NCBI GenBank assembly: GCA_963819855.1
Contig: CAWFYC010000032.1
Coordinates: 1-64,000 of the forward strand
Length of the DNA: 64,000 bases
Source of the DNA: JAMXLO01 sp963819855
GTDB lineage: Bacteria; Pseudomonadota; Alphaproteobacteria; Acetobacterales; Acetobacteraceae
Reading direction: 5' to 3'
Of this stretch, positions 1-8,127 are shown one piece after another. The number at the start of each line of letters is the position of its first letter. The stretch's first letter is position 1. The notes beneath the pieces are model-generated. The model saw only the letters and a list, made by a program, of their open reading frames with translations. It was not told where the DNA came from and searched no databases. Made by a program: the position numbers and the translations under genes.

Positions 1-1023
1 AGCCAGGTTCCGTCGGATGAACCCGAACCGTCTACGATACTGCGCGGGCGTAAGCCCCACTTTGCGGTGGAACAGGCGGTTGAAGAAGCTCGCATCCTCA
101 TAGCCGACCTCGAGCGCGATCGCTTCGATCGGGTTATCGCCGGTCTCCAACATCTGCTTGGCTTCCTCAAGCCGCAGCGCATGCACATATTCCAGTGGCG
201 ACAGTCCAGTCGCCTTGGCGAACCGCCGAATGAAGGTGCGCTCCGGCAGGCCCGAGAGCTTCGTCATCGCGGCGACCGGTGACGCATCGTCATAATGCTC
301 CGCCACCCAGGTCTGGCACTTCGCAATCAGCGCGTCATTGGCCTGCCGGCCGACCAGCAGCGACGCGAACGGCTGCTGACCGGCATCGTGCCAGTCGATG
401 AGATAGGCTTTCGCGACCTCGAGCGCAGCTTGCAGACCGACGAACCGGCCGATCAAATAAAGCACCAGATCAAGATGGCTGGTGCCGCCGCCGGCCATCA
501 CGATGCGCTGCCCGACACCGGTGACGACAAGAGCACGGTTCGGATGTACACGGATCGTCGGGTAATGCCGTGTCAAAGATTCGGCGTAGGCCCAGTGGAT
601 CGTGGCATCGAGACCGTCCAGCAGACCGGTCTCGGCCATCAGCATGGCGCTGGTGCATACCGAAGTCAGCGTTGCGCCGCCCGTGTGACATCGACGGAGC
701 CAGGCGACTTCCGGTTCGAAGCGGCCGGCGCAGTTTTCGCCCGGCATATGCGAGAAGTCGGGGATGCAGACGATCGCCGGCTCCGGGCAGTCGTCGATCG
801 TGTAGTCCGGTGTGATCGAGATACCGTTGGCTGAAAGGACGGGAGCGTTGTCGCGGGCAACGACGTAGGGCTGCATGCGCTGCTCGCCCGGCACGCCGGT
901 CGTGATGAAGGCCCAGTCCCTGCCCGCGGCAGCAAACAGGTCGTACATGGCATAGACCGCCGAGGCAGTGACCTCGGGCACTGCCAAAATCGCGATTTTC
1001 ACCTTCGATTCAGCATCGGTCAT
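1..1023 (-). CDS. GlxA-type AraC family transcriptional regulator (partial, 3' end outside window)
   Basis: The reading frame is open from an ATG at 1023 to the left edge, giving 341 residues with no stop, so the C-terminus is cut off. Residues about 8-170 resemble a DJ-1/PfpI (class I glutamine-amidotransferase-like) domain, with the nucleophile-elbow region reading TSVCTSAMLMAETGLLDG. Residues about 235-340 form an AraC-type double helix-turn-helix (LSGLPERTFIRRFAKATG, then EVGYEDASFFNRLFHRKVG and LTPAQYRRRF). This architecture is that of GlxA-like regulators, which often act on a neighbouring catabolic gene. It is divergent from the FAD oxidoreductase at 1122 with a 98-bp spacer, so that gene is the obvious candidate target. 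The ligand is unknown. Confidence 0.9.
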   Translation of the reverse strand, partial: MTDAESKVKIAILAVPEVTASAVYAMYDLFAAAGRDWAFITTGVPGEQRMQPYVVARDNAPVLSANGISITPDYTIDDCPEPAIVCIPDFSHMPGENCAGRFEPEVAWLRRCHTGGATLTSVCTSAMLMAETGLLDGLDATIHWAYAESLTRHYPTIRVHPNRALVVTGVGQRIVMAGGGTSHLDLVLYLIGRFVGLQAALEVAKAYLIDWHDAGQQPFASLLVGRQANDALIAKCQTWVAEHYDDASPVAAMTKLSGLPERTFIRRFAKATGLSPLEYVHALRLEEAKQMLETGDNPIEAIALEVGYEDASFFNRLFHRKVGLTPAQYRRRFGFIRRNLA

Positions 1024-1121
1024 GGCAGAAATGAACGGAAAGTTGCAATTCAGACTTTAGTTCCGTACGCCGAACACCGCTAGCCTCACCGTGATGAGAA
1101 AGCAGTTTCGGGAGGAAGGTC

Positions 1122-2513
1122 ATGAACGCGGATGCACAGGAGATCGCGGACTTCAAAGCATCGCTACGGGGCACGGCGCTGCAGCCTTCGGACGAAGCAT
1201 ATGAGGCGGTGCGGGTGGTCTGGAACGGCATGATCGATCGCCGCCCGCGTCTCATCGCGCGCTGTCATGGCGTCGCGGATGTCGTCGCTGCAGTCAACTT
1301 CGCGCGCAGGCATGGGTTACTCGTCGCGGTACGTGGCGGCGGCCATAATGTCGCCGGTTACGCCACGTGCGACGGCGGCCTGATGATCGATCTATCGATG
1401 ATGCGCGCGGTTCGTGTCGACCCCGCGCAATGCACCGCGCAGGTCGAGGGCGGCGCGACCTGGCGCGACGTTGACTGGGAGACCACCGCGTTCGGGCTTG
1501 CCACGCCCGGCGGCCTCATCTCCACGACGGGTGTCGCCGGCCTGACGTTGTCCGGTGGCATCGGTTGGTTGCGCGGCAGTCATGGTCTGTGCATCGACAA
1601 TCTGTTGTCGGTCGATGTCGTGACCGCCGATGGTCGCCTGCTGCGGGCCAGCGAAACCAACAACAGCGATCTGTTCTGGGCGGTGCGGGGCGGCGGCGGA
1701 AACTTCGGCATTGTCACATCGTTCGAGTTCCGCCTGCATCCGATCGAGCCGGTGTTGATGGCCTGTCTGATCGCCTATCCGGAATCCCGCGCACGCGATG
1801 TCATTGCCGCATGGCGCGACTTCATGGCCACGGCCCCGGAGCAGATCAGCAGTCTGCTCGAGTTCTCGACCTTGCCGGATGACGCGAGCCTGCCGCAGGA
1901 GGCGCGTGGCAAGCGGGTCATCTCGGTGGGCGCCGTGTATGACGGCCCAGCCGATCAGGGGGAGGCGCTGCTGCGGCCGATGCGAGAACTCGGCACGCCA
2001 GTCATCGATTTCAGCGACAAGATGCCGTACCGCGTCCTTCAAAGCATCTACGACGAATTGTTTCCGAAGGGTCGTGACCGCAGCTATTTCAAATCGCTAT
2101 ACCTTACGGGGCTTGATGATACGGTGATCCGGGATATCGTCACCCCGCTGGACGCCCGGCCATCCGAGATGACATTCGCGTCGATCTGGCATTTCGGCGG
2201 CACTGTTGCCCGCGTCGCGTCTGAAGCGACCGCTTTCGGTGATCGCAACATGCCGTACATGCTCAGCATCGATGCGGTGTGGTCGAAGGCCGAGGACGAT
2301 GCTGCGAACATCGGATGGTCGCGCAGCTTCTGGTCCGAAATGCAGCACCATTCGGACGGCCGGCTGTATCTCAATTTCGCCGGTCACGGCGAGGATCCGG
2401 GGCTGGTGCGGGCGGCGGCGGGCGCCAAGGGCTATGCTCGGCTGGTCGCGATCAAGCGGAAATACGATCCGACCAACTTCTTCCGCGTGAACCAGAACAT
2501 TCCGCCCGGATAG
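1122..2513 (+). CDS. FAD-binding oxidoreductase, berberine-bridge-enzyme-like
   Basis: 463 residues, starting at an ATG preceded by a strong GGAGGAAGG Shine-Dalgarno at 1111-1119. The N-terminal FAD-binding type 4 (PCMH) fold is marked by VRGGGHNVAGYATCDGG (His75) and the GVAGLTLSGGIGWL loop. Cys157 in GLCIDNLL lies where BBE-like enzymes can attach FAD through cysteine, so bicovalent flavinylation is possible but not shown. The C-terminal BBE motif is KYDPTNFFRVNQNI. No signal peptide is seen. The family oxidises alcohols, sugars or amines with oxygen; the substrate here cannot be read. It is divergent from the GlxA-type regulator, which suggests control by it. Confidence 0.93.
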   Translation: MNADAQEIADFKASLRGTALQPSDEAYEAVRVVWNGMIDRRPRLIARCHGVADVVAAVNFARRHGLLVAVRGGGHNVAGYATCDGGLMIDLSMMRAVRVDPAQCTAQVEGGATWRDVDWETTAFGLATPGGLISTTGVAGLTLSGGIGWLRGSHGLCIDNLLSVDVVTADGRLLRASETNNSDLFWAVRGGGGNFGIVTSFEFRLHPIEPVLMACLIAYPESRARDVIAAWRDFMATAPEQISSLLEFSTLPDDASLPQEARGKRVISVGAVYDGPADQGEALLRPMRELGTPVIDFSDKMPYRVLQSIYDELFPKGRDRSYFKSLYLTGLDDTVIRDIVTPLDARPSEMTFASIWHFGGTVARVASEATAFGDRNMPYMLSIDAVWSKAEDDAANIGWSRSFWSEMQHHSDGRLYLNFAGHGEDPGLVRAAAGAKGYARLVAIKRKYDPTNFFRVNQNIPPG

Positions 2514-2538
2514 CGTGTGCGGTTGTCCTGCCTCGCGA

Positions 2539-3397
2539 TCAGCCATTCACCTGCCGGATCAGCTTCGCCCAGCGGTCCAGCACCGGCAGCGTCGCGTCCG
2601 CCTTCGCCGCCGGCAGACCGACACCGACCCGCGCCACGCCGAGATCGCGATAGCGCTTCAGCAGATCCGCGTCTTCCTGCACGCTGAACAGCGTCACCGG
2701 ACAGGACGCCTCGTCGCGTCCGGCCTCTTTCAGCATGGTGCGGAATTTCGGCACGAAGTCGAACACGTCGCCGTACTGGTCGGGCCGCCCGGCCAGCGGA
2801 ATCCAGCCGTCGCCGTAGCGCACCGCACGTCGCGCCGCCTGCGGATAGGCGCCGCCGACGATCACCGGCGGATGCGGCTGCTGCACCGGCTTGGGCCACG
2901 CCATCATCTCGGGGAAGTCGACCAGCTCGCCGTGGTACTCGGCCTTCGATTTGGTCCAGATCAGCTTCATCGCCTCGATGCGTTCACGTACCAGCCTGGC
3001 CCGCGTGGCGAACGCCGTGCCGTGATCCTCCATCTCCTCGGCGTTCCAGCCGATGCCGATGCCGAACAGGAACCGCCCGCCCGACACCTGATCGATCGAG
3101 GCCACCAACTTCGCCGTCTGGATCGTGTCGCGCTGGTTCACCAGACAGACGCCGGTGCCGAGCTTGAGCGTCTTGGTCGCTACCGCCGCCGCGGTCAGCG
3201 TCACGAACGGGTCCATCACGTCGTAGTACCTGCTTCGGCAGCTCACCGCCGCCACCCCAGGGCGATCGCCGCGAGGTCGGGATGTGCGAGTGCTCGGCCG
3301 CCCAGATGGATTCGAAGCCCTGCGCTTCCAGCGCCTGCGCGAGTTCGGCGGAGGTCATCGAGTAGTCAGTGAAGAACATCGACGCGCCGAATTGCAT
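2539..3397 (-). pseudogene. Luciferase-like (LLM class, F420-type) oxidoreductase, copy 1, frameshifted
   Basis: The frame starting with MQFGASMFFTDYSM at 3397 continues to GGGELPKQ and then goes out of frame. The rest (YYDVMDPFVTLTAAA to KLIRQVNG) lies in another frame that ends at 2539. Removing one C of the CC at 3229-3230 joins both parts into a protein of about 285 residues. The family motifs LKLGTGVCLVNQRD, GGRFLFGIGIGWNAEEM and the C-terminal TIM-barrel segment match LLM oxidoreductases of the TIGR03619-like type. Copy 2 at 4500-5410 is a close paralogue. The single indel could be a real mutation or a consensus error. Confidence 0.8.
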
Positions 3398-3445
3398 GTC
3401 CGTGCTCCCAGTGCCGGGGATGTCGGCGGCGAGCCTAGCGGATGT

Positions 3446-4213
3446 TCAGCCCCTGGGCGACCGCGTGCGCTGTGCTCCGCGCCCAAGCCCGGTCACGCCG
3501 AGCACGGCCAACATTAGCAGTGCCAACGAATCCGGTTCTGACGCCGTGGCGGTGAACACGGAGACATTGCTCGGGGGAGCAATGTTGTCGAAGCAGGCCC
3601 CATCGCGGGTTTCGGCGAAGATGATCGTGTTGCTGGTACCATCGGCGATGGTCGATACCCGCGCGCTGCTGGTGCAGAGATCGAAGCTGGCGCCATCGCC
3701 CACGTGGATCCCGGGTGCTTCGTTGGTTGGATCCCCGGCCGTCTCGCCAATTCCCGTTATGCCGCCCAGGCAAGGCGTCTCCCCAAGCATCAGGGTGTTC
3801 GATTGCCCGTCCAGCACGCTCCGCACCGGATCCTGGCCGAGAGGGAATCCGGATGGACTGGACAGAAAGCTTGGCGCGACGCTCAGCCCCACGTTCTCGC
3901 CCAGGAATATCGTATTGCTGGTGCCGTCGACTATCGTCGCATTGTGGAAACAAAACGATGCTTGCGTCCCGCCACCGACGGAAATGAGGCGAACCGAGCC
4001 GTCGCCGGGAACGGTCCGCACCGAGCCGTCGCCGGCCACGTAGGTGTAGCCGTCGTCGAGGGCGATGCCGATCTGCTTCAGGTCGTTCGTACCATCTGAG
4101 TTCATGGCGACCCCGATCTGGGTCAGGTCGTTGATCGCTGCAAACGTGGGTGCAAGGGCTGTTAGAGCGGTCACCAGGGTAGCCACAAAAGTGAGACGTC
4201 CGAACGGCCCCAT
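3446..4213 (-). CDS. Secreted PEP-CTERM-like protein with DGTSNT repeats
   Basis: 255 residues from the ATG at 4213, chosen over 4246 because GAGGGG sits about 8 nt upstream. A signal peptide covers roughly residues 1-26 (hydrophobic core LTFVATLVTALTAL). The body carries three copies of a DG-T/Q-SNT motif at residues about 96, 135 and 191 (DGTSNTIFLGE, DGQSNTLMLGE, DGTSNTIIFAE). It also has short internal repeats near the N-terminus (NDLTQIG/NDLKQIG and GDGSVR twice). The C-terminus has the PEP-CTERM layout: SEPDSL, a hydrophobic helix, then an Arg-rich tail. It is therefore probably exported and sorted by an exosortase; none is encoded in this window. The DGTSNT motif resembles one found in planctomycete DUF1559 proteins. 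Function unknown. Confidence 0.75.
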   Translation of the reverse strand: MGPFGRLTFVATLVTALTALAPTFAAINDLTQIGVAMNSDGTNDLKQIGIALDDGYTYVAGDGSVRTVPGDGSVRLISVGGGTQASFCFHNATIVDGTSNTIFLGENVGLSVAPSFLSSPSGFPLGQDPVRSVLDGQSNTLMLGETPCLGGITGIGETAGDPTNEAPGIHVGDGASFDLCTSSARVSTIADGTSNTIIFAETRDGACFDNIAPPSNVSVFTATASEPDSLALLMLAVLGVTGLGRGAQRTRSPRG

Positions 4214-4238
4214 TGGATCGTATCCCCTCGTGGAGTTT

Positions 4239-4427
4239 CTAGTCACTGGCGGACCCCGGCCGGAGCGCGGCTTCGACCGCCGTCGCCAGCCGCGTCAAGT
4301 CAAGGCTTTTCTTGCCAAGATGCTTACCGATTGTCAACGAAGTGCGCTGAAGTGCGCTCTCAAGCGCCTGCGCCAACGCGTCGACACACCGGAATGCATG
4401 ATCGTTTTTGCAACCACAGATGCACAC
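4239..4427 (-). CDS. Small hypothetical ORF beginning inside a palindromic repeat (doubtful)
   Basis: 62 codons on the same strand as, and directly upstream of, the PEP-CTERM gene. The first residues (MCICGCK) are encoded by the repeat at 4407-4487. The remainder (VDALAQALESALQR and DLTRLATAVEAALRPG) looks like a genuine amphipathic helical protein. This may be the 3' remnant of a gene truncated when the repeat was inserted, or a chance frame. I recognise no family. Confidence 0.25.
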   Translation of the reverse strand: MCICGCKNDHAFRCVDALAQALESALQRTSLTIGKHLGKKSLDLTRLATAVEAALRPGSASD

Positions 4428-4487
4428 AGATGAACACGGATAAGGAGAACCTATCCGTGTTCATCTGTGTGCATCTGTGGTTGCAAA
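4407..4487. repeat. Perfect 36-bp inverted repeat of ACACAGATG/ACACGGAT units (family C, copy 1)
   Basis: Arms 4407-4442 and 4452-4487 are perfect reverse complements around a 9-nt loop (AGGAGAACC). Each arm has roughly 12-bp periodicity (CCACAGATG, CACACAGATG, AACACGGAT). Related units occur at 43519-43570 and 51250-51408. It lies between the small ORF/PEP-CTERM gene and LLM copy 2. No T-run follows, so it is not a standard terminator. Confidence 0.9.
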
Positions 4488-4499
4488 TTCTTCTTTCCC

Positions 4500-5410
4500 T
4501 CAGCCGTTGACCTGACGGATCAGTCCCGCCCAGCGATCGAGGATCGGCAGCACGGCATCGCCCTTGGCTGCCGGCAGGCTGACGCAGGCCCGCACGACGC
4601 CCAGGTCGCGGTAGCGCTTCAGCGTGTCGGCGTCATCGGCGCAGCCGAACAGCGTGATCGGACACGACGCTGCGTCGCGACCCGCCTCCTTCAGCATGTC
4701 GCGGAACTTTGCCATCGCGGTGAGGATGTCGCCACGGCCGGCCAACGGAATCCAGCCGTCGCCGTAACGCACCGCGCGCCGCGCCGCCTGCGGGAACGCG
4801 CCGCCGACGATCACCGGCGCATGCGGCTGCTGCACGCATTTCGGCCAGGCCATCATCTCGGGGAAGTTGACGAATTCGCCGTGGTACTCGGCCTTGCTCT
4901 TGGTCCAGATCGCCTTCATCGCCTCGACCCGCTCGCGTACCAGCTTGGCGCGGCTGGCGAACGCCGTGCCGTGGTCTTCCATCTCCTCGGCGTTCCAGCC
5001 CACGCCGATGCCGAACAGGAACCGGCCGCCGGAGACCTGATCGATCGAGGCCACCAGCTTCGCGGTCTGGATCGGATCGCGCTGGTTCACCAGGCAGACG
5101 CCGGTACCAACCTTCAGCGTTTTGGTTGCCATCGCCGCCGCGGTCAGCGTCACGAACGGGTCCATCGCGTCGTAATACTGCTTCGGCAGATCGCCACCAC
5201 CGGGGAACGGCGAGCGGCGCGAGGTGGGAATGTGCGAGTGCTCGGGTGCCCAGACCAATTCGAAGCCGCGTGCCTCGAGCGCGGGCGAGTTCCCGAGGTC
5301 ATGGATAGTCGGTGAAAACATCGACGCGCCGAATCGGCGGCGAGCGCCTGGGCGAGTTCCACCGAGGTCATGGAATAGTCGGTGAAGAACATCGACGCGC
5401 CGAAATCCAT
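4500..5410 (-). pseudogene. Luciferase-like (LLM class, F420-type) oxidoreductase, copy 2, 5' end disrupted
   Basis: The C-terminal 260 residues are intact (ALEARGFELVWAPEHSHIP to GLIRQVNG) and closely match copy 1 at 2539-3397. The proper N-terminus (MDFGASMFFTDYSMTSVELAQALA) starts at 5410. It is separated from the rest by an extra, deletion-riddled copy of itself at about 5276-5332, so no continuous correct frame exists. An ORF from an internal ATG at 5321 would give 273 residues but with an aberrant first dozen. The predicted role is a flavin- or F420-dependent oxidoreductase of unknown substrate. The disruption is either a genuine small tandem duplication with decay or an assembly artefact. 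Confidence 0.78.
5276..5403. repeat. Imperfect tandem duplication of the LLM copy 2 start region
   Basis: The segment at about 5340-5403 encodes the normal N-terminus of the LLM enzyme on the minus strand. The segment at about 5276-5332 is the same sequence lacking about six bases at four separate places, with almost no substitutions. A copy differing only by deletions is unusual for natural decay and is what an error-rich long read merged into a consensus would look like. Confidence 0.75.
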
Positions 5411-5490
5411 GGCTGTGCTCCTTGATGAGGTGACCGTTGGTGTGGCGTGGAGCTTAGGTGATCGGGGAGCGGCGGGCGAGGGAGTACTCG

Positions 5491-5609
5491 AGCGGTTTCA
5501 GGCAAAGTGGAATCGCGACGGGATGATGGGTTTCGCGGCGCTCTACCCATCCTACGGCAATGAAGCGCACAGCAACTGGTAGGATGGGTAGAGCGCCGCG
5601 AAACCCATC
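5491..5609. repeat. Palindromic repeat family A, copy 1 (GATGGGTTTCGC...GCGAAACCCATC)
   Basis: Perfect 31-bp arms at 5525-5555 and 5579-5609 with a 23-nt spacer. An extended flank at 5491-5524 (AGCGGTTTCAGG, GTGGAATC) also occurs next to copy 2 at 16936-16972 in inverted orientation. The unit is therefore larger than the hairpin. It lies between LLM copy 2 and the arsR promoter. Confidence 0.9.
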
Positions 5610-5695
5610 GAGCAAAGTGACCGCAAGAATTTCCGGTCAGGTCGAAAATGCATCTGGCAGATCTCCGATCTGTACCATCTCGGCGTGCAATGCCG

Positions 5696-5745
5696 TTGAC
5701 TGAGAGGCACAACAGGGTTAGTATTCGACAATACTCGAAGTATCG
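5696..5745 (+). promoter_or_regulatory. arsR promoter with overlapping ArsR-type operator
   Basis: TTGACT at 5696-5701, a 17-bp spacer and TAGTAT at 5719-5724 form a sigma-70-like promoter. An inverted repeat with TTCGA/TCGAA half-sites, spanning about 5722-5743, overlaps the -10 box and start region. This is where a SmtB/ArsR dimer would block transcription. It lies directly upstream of the arsR start, consistent with autorepression relieved by arsenite. Confidence 0.7.
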
Positions 5746-5755
5746 GAAAATCTCC

Positions 5756-6100
5756 GTGGACCTCCCGCAGACCGTCCAGGCGCTCGCCGCTCTCGCCCAC
5801 GAGACCCGCCTTGCGCTCTACCGCATGCTGGTCGAGCGCGGGCCCGACGGCCTGCCGGCCGGCGTCATCGCGGATCGTCTGAAGGTGCCGCCGTCATCGC
5901 TCACCTTCCACGTGCAGCACCTGCATCGCGCCGGCCTGATCACGCAGCGCCGGGTCGGCCGCCAGCTCATCTATGCGGCGGACTACGCGGCCATGAACGG
6001 CCTGATCGCCACCCTCACCGAGAACTGCTGCGGCCGCGGCGCCGCGCAGCAGTGCAGCGTGCCTGCCGAACCGCTTCTCGGCACCCGCAAATCCGCCTGA
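5756..6100 (+). CDS. arsR: ArsR family arsenic-responsive repressor
   Basis: 114 residues from a GTG at 5756. The in-frame ATG at 5648 would lie upstream of the promoter and operator, so I reject it. The winged helix covers residues about 1-80, with recognition helix PPSSLTFHVQHLHRAG. Cys91, Cys92 and Cys100 in the C-terminal tail (ENCCGRGAAQQC) resemble the C-terminal As(III) site described for Acidithiobacillus ferrooxidans ArsR, not the CVC type in the DNA-binding helix. It heads the operon arsR-arsM-MFS-acr3. The predicted role is to derepress the operon when As(III) or methylarsenite binds. Confidence 0.9.
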   Translation: MDLPQTVQALAALAHETRLALYRMLVERGPDGLPAGVIADRLKVPPSSLTFHVQHLHRAGLITQRRVGRQLIYAADYAAMNGLIATLTENCCGRGAAQQCSVPAEPLLGTRKSA

Positions 6101-6114
6101 CGCAGGAGCACCCG

Positions 6115-6921
6115 ATGGACAGCGCCGACATCAAGCAAATGGTCCGCGACCGCTACGGCTCGATTGCCGCCGCAAGTTCGTCGTGCTGCGCTCCCGCCAC
6201 CTCCTGCTGCAGCCGCGAGGGGGAAAAATCCGCCCGCATGGGCTACACTGAGGCGGAGCTGAACGCGGTGCCCGACGGCGCCAATCTCGGTCTTGGCTGT
6301 GGCAACCCGCAGACGATCGCGTCGCTGCGCCCCGGCGAGGTGCTGATAGATCTCGGAAGCGGCGCCGGCTTCGACTGCCTGCTCGCTGCGAAGCAGGTCG
6401 GGCCGGAGGGTCGCGTCATCGGCGTCGATATGACGCACGAAATGCTGGCCAAGGCACGCGACAACGCTGCCCGCATCGGGGCCGCGAATGTCGAGTTCCG
6501 CCTGGGCGAGATCGAGCACCTGCCGATCGCCGATGCCACCGGCGACGTGATCATCTCCAACTGCGTCATCAACCTGGTACCGGACAAGGCGCAGGCGTTC
6601 CGCGAGGCGTTCCGCGTGCTGAAGCCGGGCGGACGGCTCGCCATCGCCGATGTGGTGAACGTCAATCCGTTGCCGGCCGAGCTTGCCACCGACATGGCAC
6701 TGCTGTGCGGTTGCGTCGCCGGTGCCGCTTCCATCGCCGCGATCCAGGACTGGCTGACCGCGGCCGGTTTCACCGACATCGACATCCAGGTGAGGCCGGA
6801 GAGCCGCGACTATATCGCCACCTGGGCGTCCGGCCGCGGCATCGAGAACTATGTCGCTTCGGCCACCATCGAGGCGCGCAAGCCGGCGGCAGGGTGCTGT
6901 TCGAGTGACTGCTGCACCTGA
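6115..6921 (+). CDS. arsM: Arsenite S-adenosylmethionine methyltransferase
   Basis: 268 residues from an ATG with AGGAG about 8 nt upstream. The SAM-binding motif DLGSGAGFD lies at residues 79-87. The conserved cysteines of the family are present: Cys62 in GLGCGNP, Cys150 in SNCVINL, and Cys198/Cys200 in LLCGCVAGA. Extra Cys pairs occur near the N-terminus (SSCC, SCC) and at the C-terminus (CCSSDCC). ArsM converts arsenite to methylated and volatile arsenicals in the cytoplasm. It sits 14 bp after arsR and overlaps the following MFS gene, so it belongs to the same transcript. Confidence 0.93.
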   Translation: MDSADIKQMVRDRYGSIAAASSSCCAPATSCCSREGEKSARMGYTEAELNAVPDGANLGLGCGNPQTIASLRPGEVLIDLGSGAGFDCLLAAKQVGPEGRVIGVDMTHEMLAKARDNAARIGAANVEFRLGEIEHLPIADATGDVIISNCVINLVPDKAQAFREAFRVLKPGGRLAIADVVNVNPLPAELATDMALLCGCVAGAASIAAIQDWLTAAGFTDIDIQVRPESRDYIATWASGRGIENYVASATIEARKPAAGCCSSDCCT

Positions 6922-8110
6922 TCCACGCCGGCGCTTCGTCGTCATCGCATCGATCGGTATCGGTCAGATCCTCGCATGGGGATCGTCCTTCTACCTGCTC
7001 GCCGTGCTGGCCGGTCCGGTGGTCCGTGCGACCGGCTGGTCGAAAGACTGGATCATCGGTGCGCTGTCGCTGGGACTGCTGATTTCGGGCGTGGTGTCGC
7101 CGCGTGTCGGCCGTCTGATCGAGCGCTTCGGCGGCCGCCCGGTACTCGCCGCCAGCGCCGTCCTGCTGGCCATCGGTCTGCTCATCCAGGCTGCTGCGCC
7201 AAACCTCGCGATCTTCGTTGGCGCCTGGCTTGTGATCGGGCTTGGCATGGGGGCCGGCCTGTACGATCCGGCCTTCGCCACCGTGGGTCGGCTCTATGGC
7301 GAGCACGCCCGCAGTGCGATCACGAATCTGACGTTGTTCGGCGGCTTCGCCAGCACCGTTTGTTGGCCGCTGAGCGCGCTGTTCGTCGAGCATTTCGGCT
7401 GGCGAGGCGCGTGTCTTGCTTACGCCGCCATCAACCTCTGCGTGGTGCTGCCACTGTATCTGTTCGGAGTCCCGCGCGAGGAGCAGCGCCCGCCGCCAGT
7501 CAGGCCTGCGGGTGAACCGCGCGTGCCGGCGCGATGGCAGCGCGCCGGAGATCGATCAGCCTTCGTCACGCTGGCGATCGGACTTACCTTGACCGCAGTC
7601 ATCTCGACTGTGATCTCGGTGCACGTGCTGGCGCTGTTGCAGGCCCGTGGCTTGACGCTCGCCGCTGCGGTCAGCCTCGGTGCGTTGATCGGCCCGTCCC
7701 AGGTTGGCGCACGCGTGCTGGAGGCGGCATTCGGACGCCGGAATCACCCGATCTGGAGTCTGCTGATCGCCACGATCGTGGTCGCCATCGGGATCTGCAT
7801 GTTGCTCGGTCCGGCCAGTATCGTTGGCGCCGGCCTCGTACTCTACGGCGCGGGCGGCGGCATCCGCTCGATCGCGCGGGGCACCGTGCCCCTCGCGCTG
7901 TTCGGCCGCGACGGCTATGCCGTCCTGATCGGCCGGTTGGCGATGCCGATCCTCGTTGCGCAGTCGGCATCGCCATCGCTCGGCGCCCTGTTGGTGGGCC
8001 ATCTTGGAGCGGACATGACGATCGCCGTGCTGGCCGGAGCGGCGGTATTCAACATCCTGCTGGTGCTGCCGCTGGTACCGCTGGCCCTGCGCCGACCGAT
8101 GGCCGCGTAG
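6905..8110 (+). CDS. MFS transporter in the arsenic operon
   Basis: 401 residues if started at the GTG at 6905, which overlaps the 3' end of arsM by 17 bp. An upstream frame start at 6851 would overlap arsM further and encodes a non-homologous Arg-rich leader. Twelve hydrophobic segments and the MFS loop motif GRLIERFGGRPV are visible. Position between arsM and acr3 suggests export of arsenite or a methylated arsenical, as seen for other MFS proteins of ars operons (ArsK, ArsJ). I cannot assign it to one of those. No partner gapdh gene of the ArsJ type is present. Confidence 0.87.
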   Translation: MTAAPDPRRRFVVIASIGIGQILAWGSSFYLLAVLAGPVVRATGWSKDWIIGALSLGLLISGVVSPRVGRLIERFGGRPVLAASAVLLAIGLLIQAAAPNLAIFVGAWLVIGLGMGAGLYDPAFATVGRLYGEHARSAITNLTLFGGFASTVCWPLSALFVEHFGWRGACLAYAAINLCVVLPLYLFGVPREEQRPPPVRPAGEPRVPARWQRAGDRSAFVTLAIGLTLTAVISTVISVHVLALLQARGLTLAAAVSLGALIGPSQVGARVLEAAFGRRNHPIWSLLIATIVVAIGICMLLGPASIVGAGLVLYGAGGGIRSIARGTVPLALFGRDGYAVLIGRLAMPILVAQSASPSLGALLVGHLGADMTIAVLAGAAVFNILLVLPLVPLALRRPMAA

Positions 8111-8127
8111 GAACAGGAAGCATCCCG

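Noticed and set aside
4407..4487. CRISPR-like array because of short repeated units
   Set aside because: Units are about 12 bp, arranged as inverted arms without spacers, and no cas genes are present.
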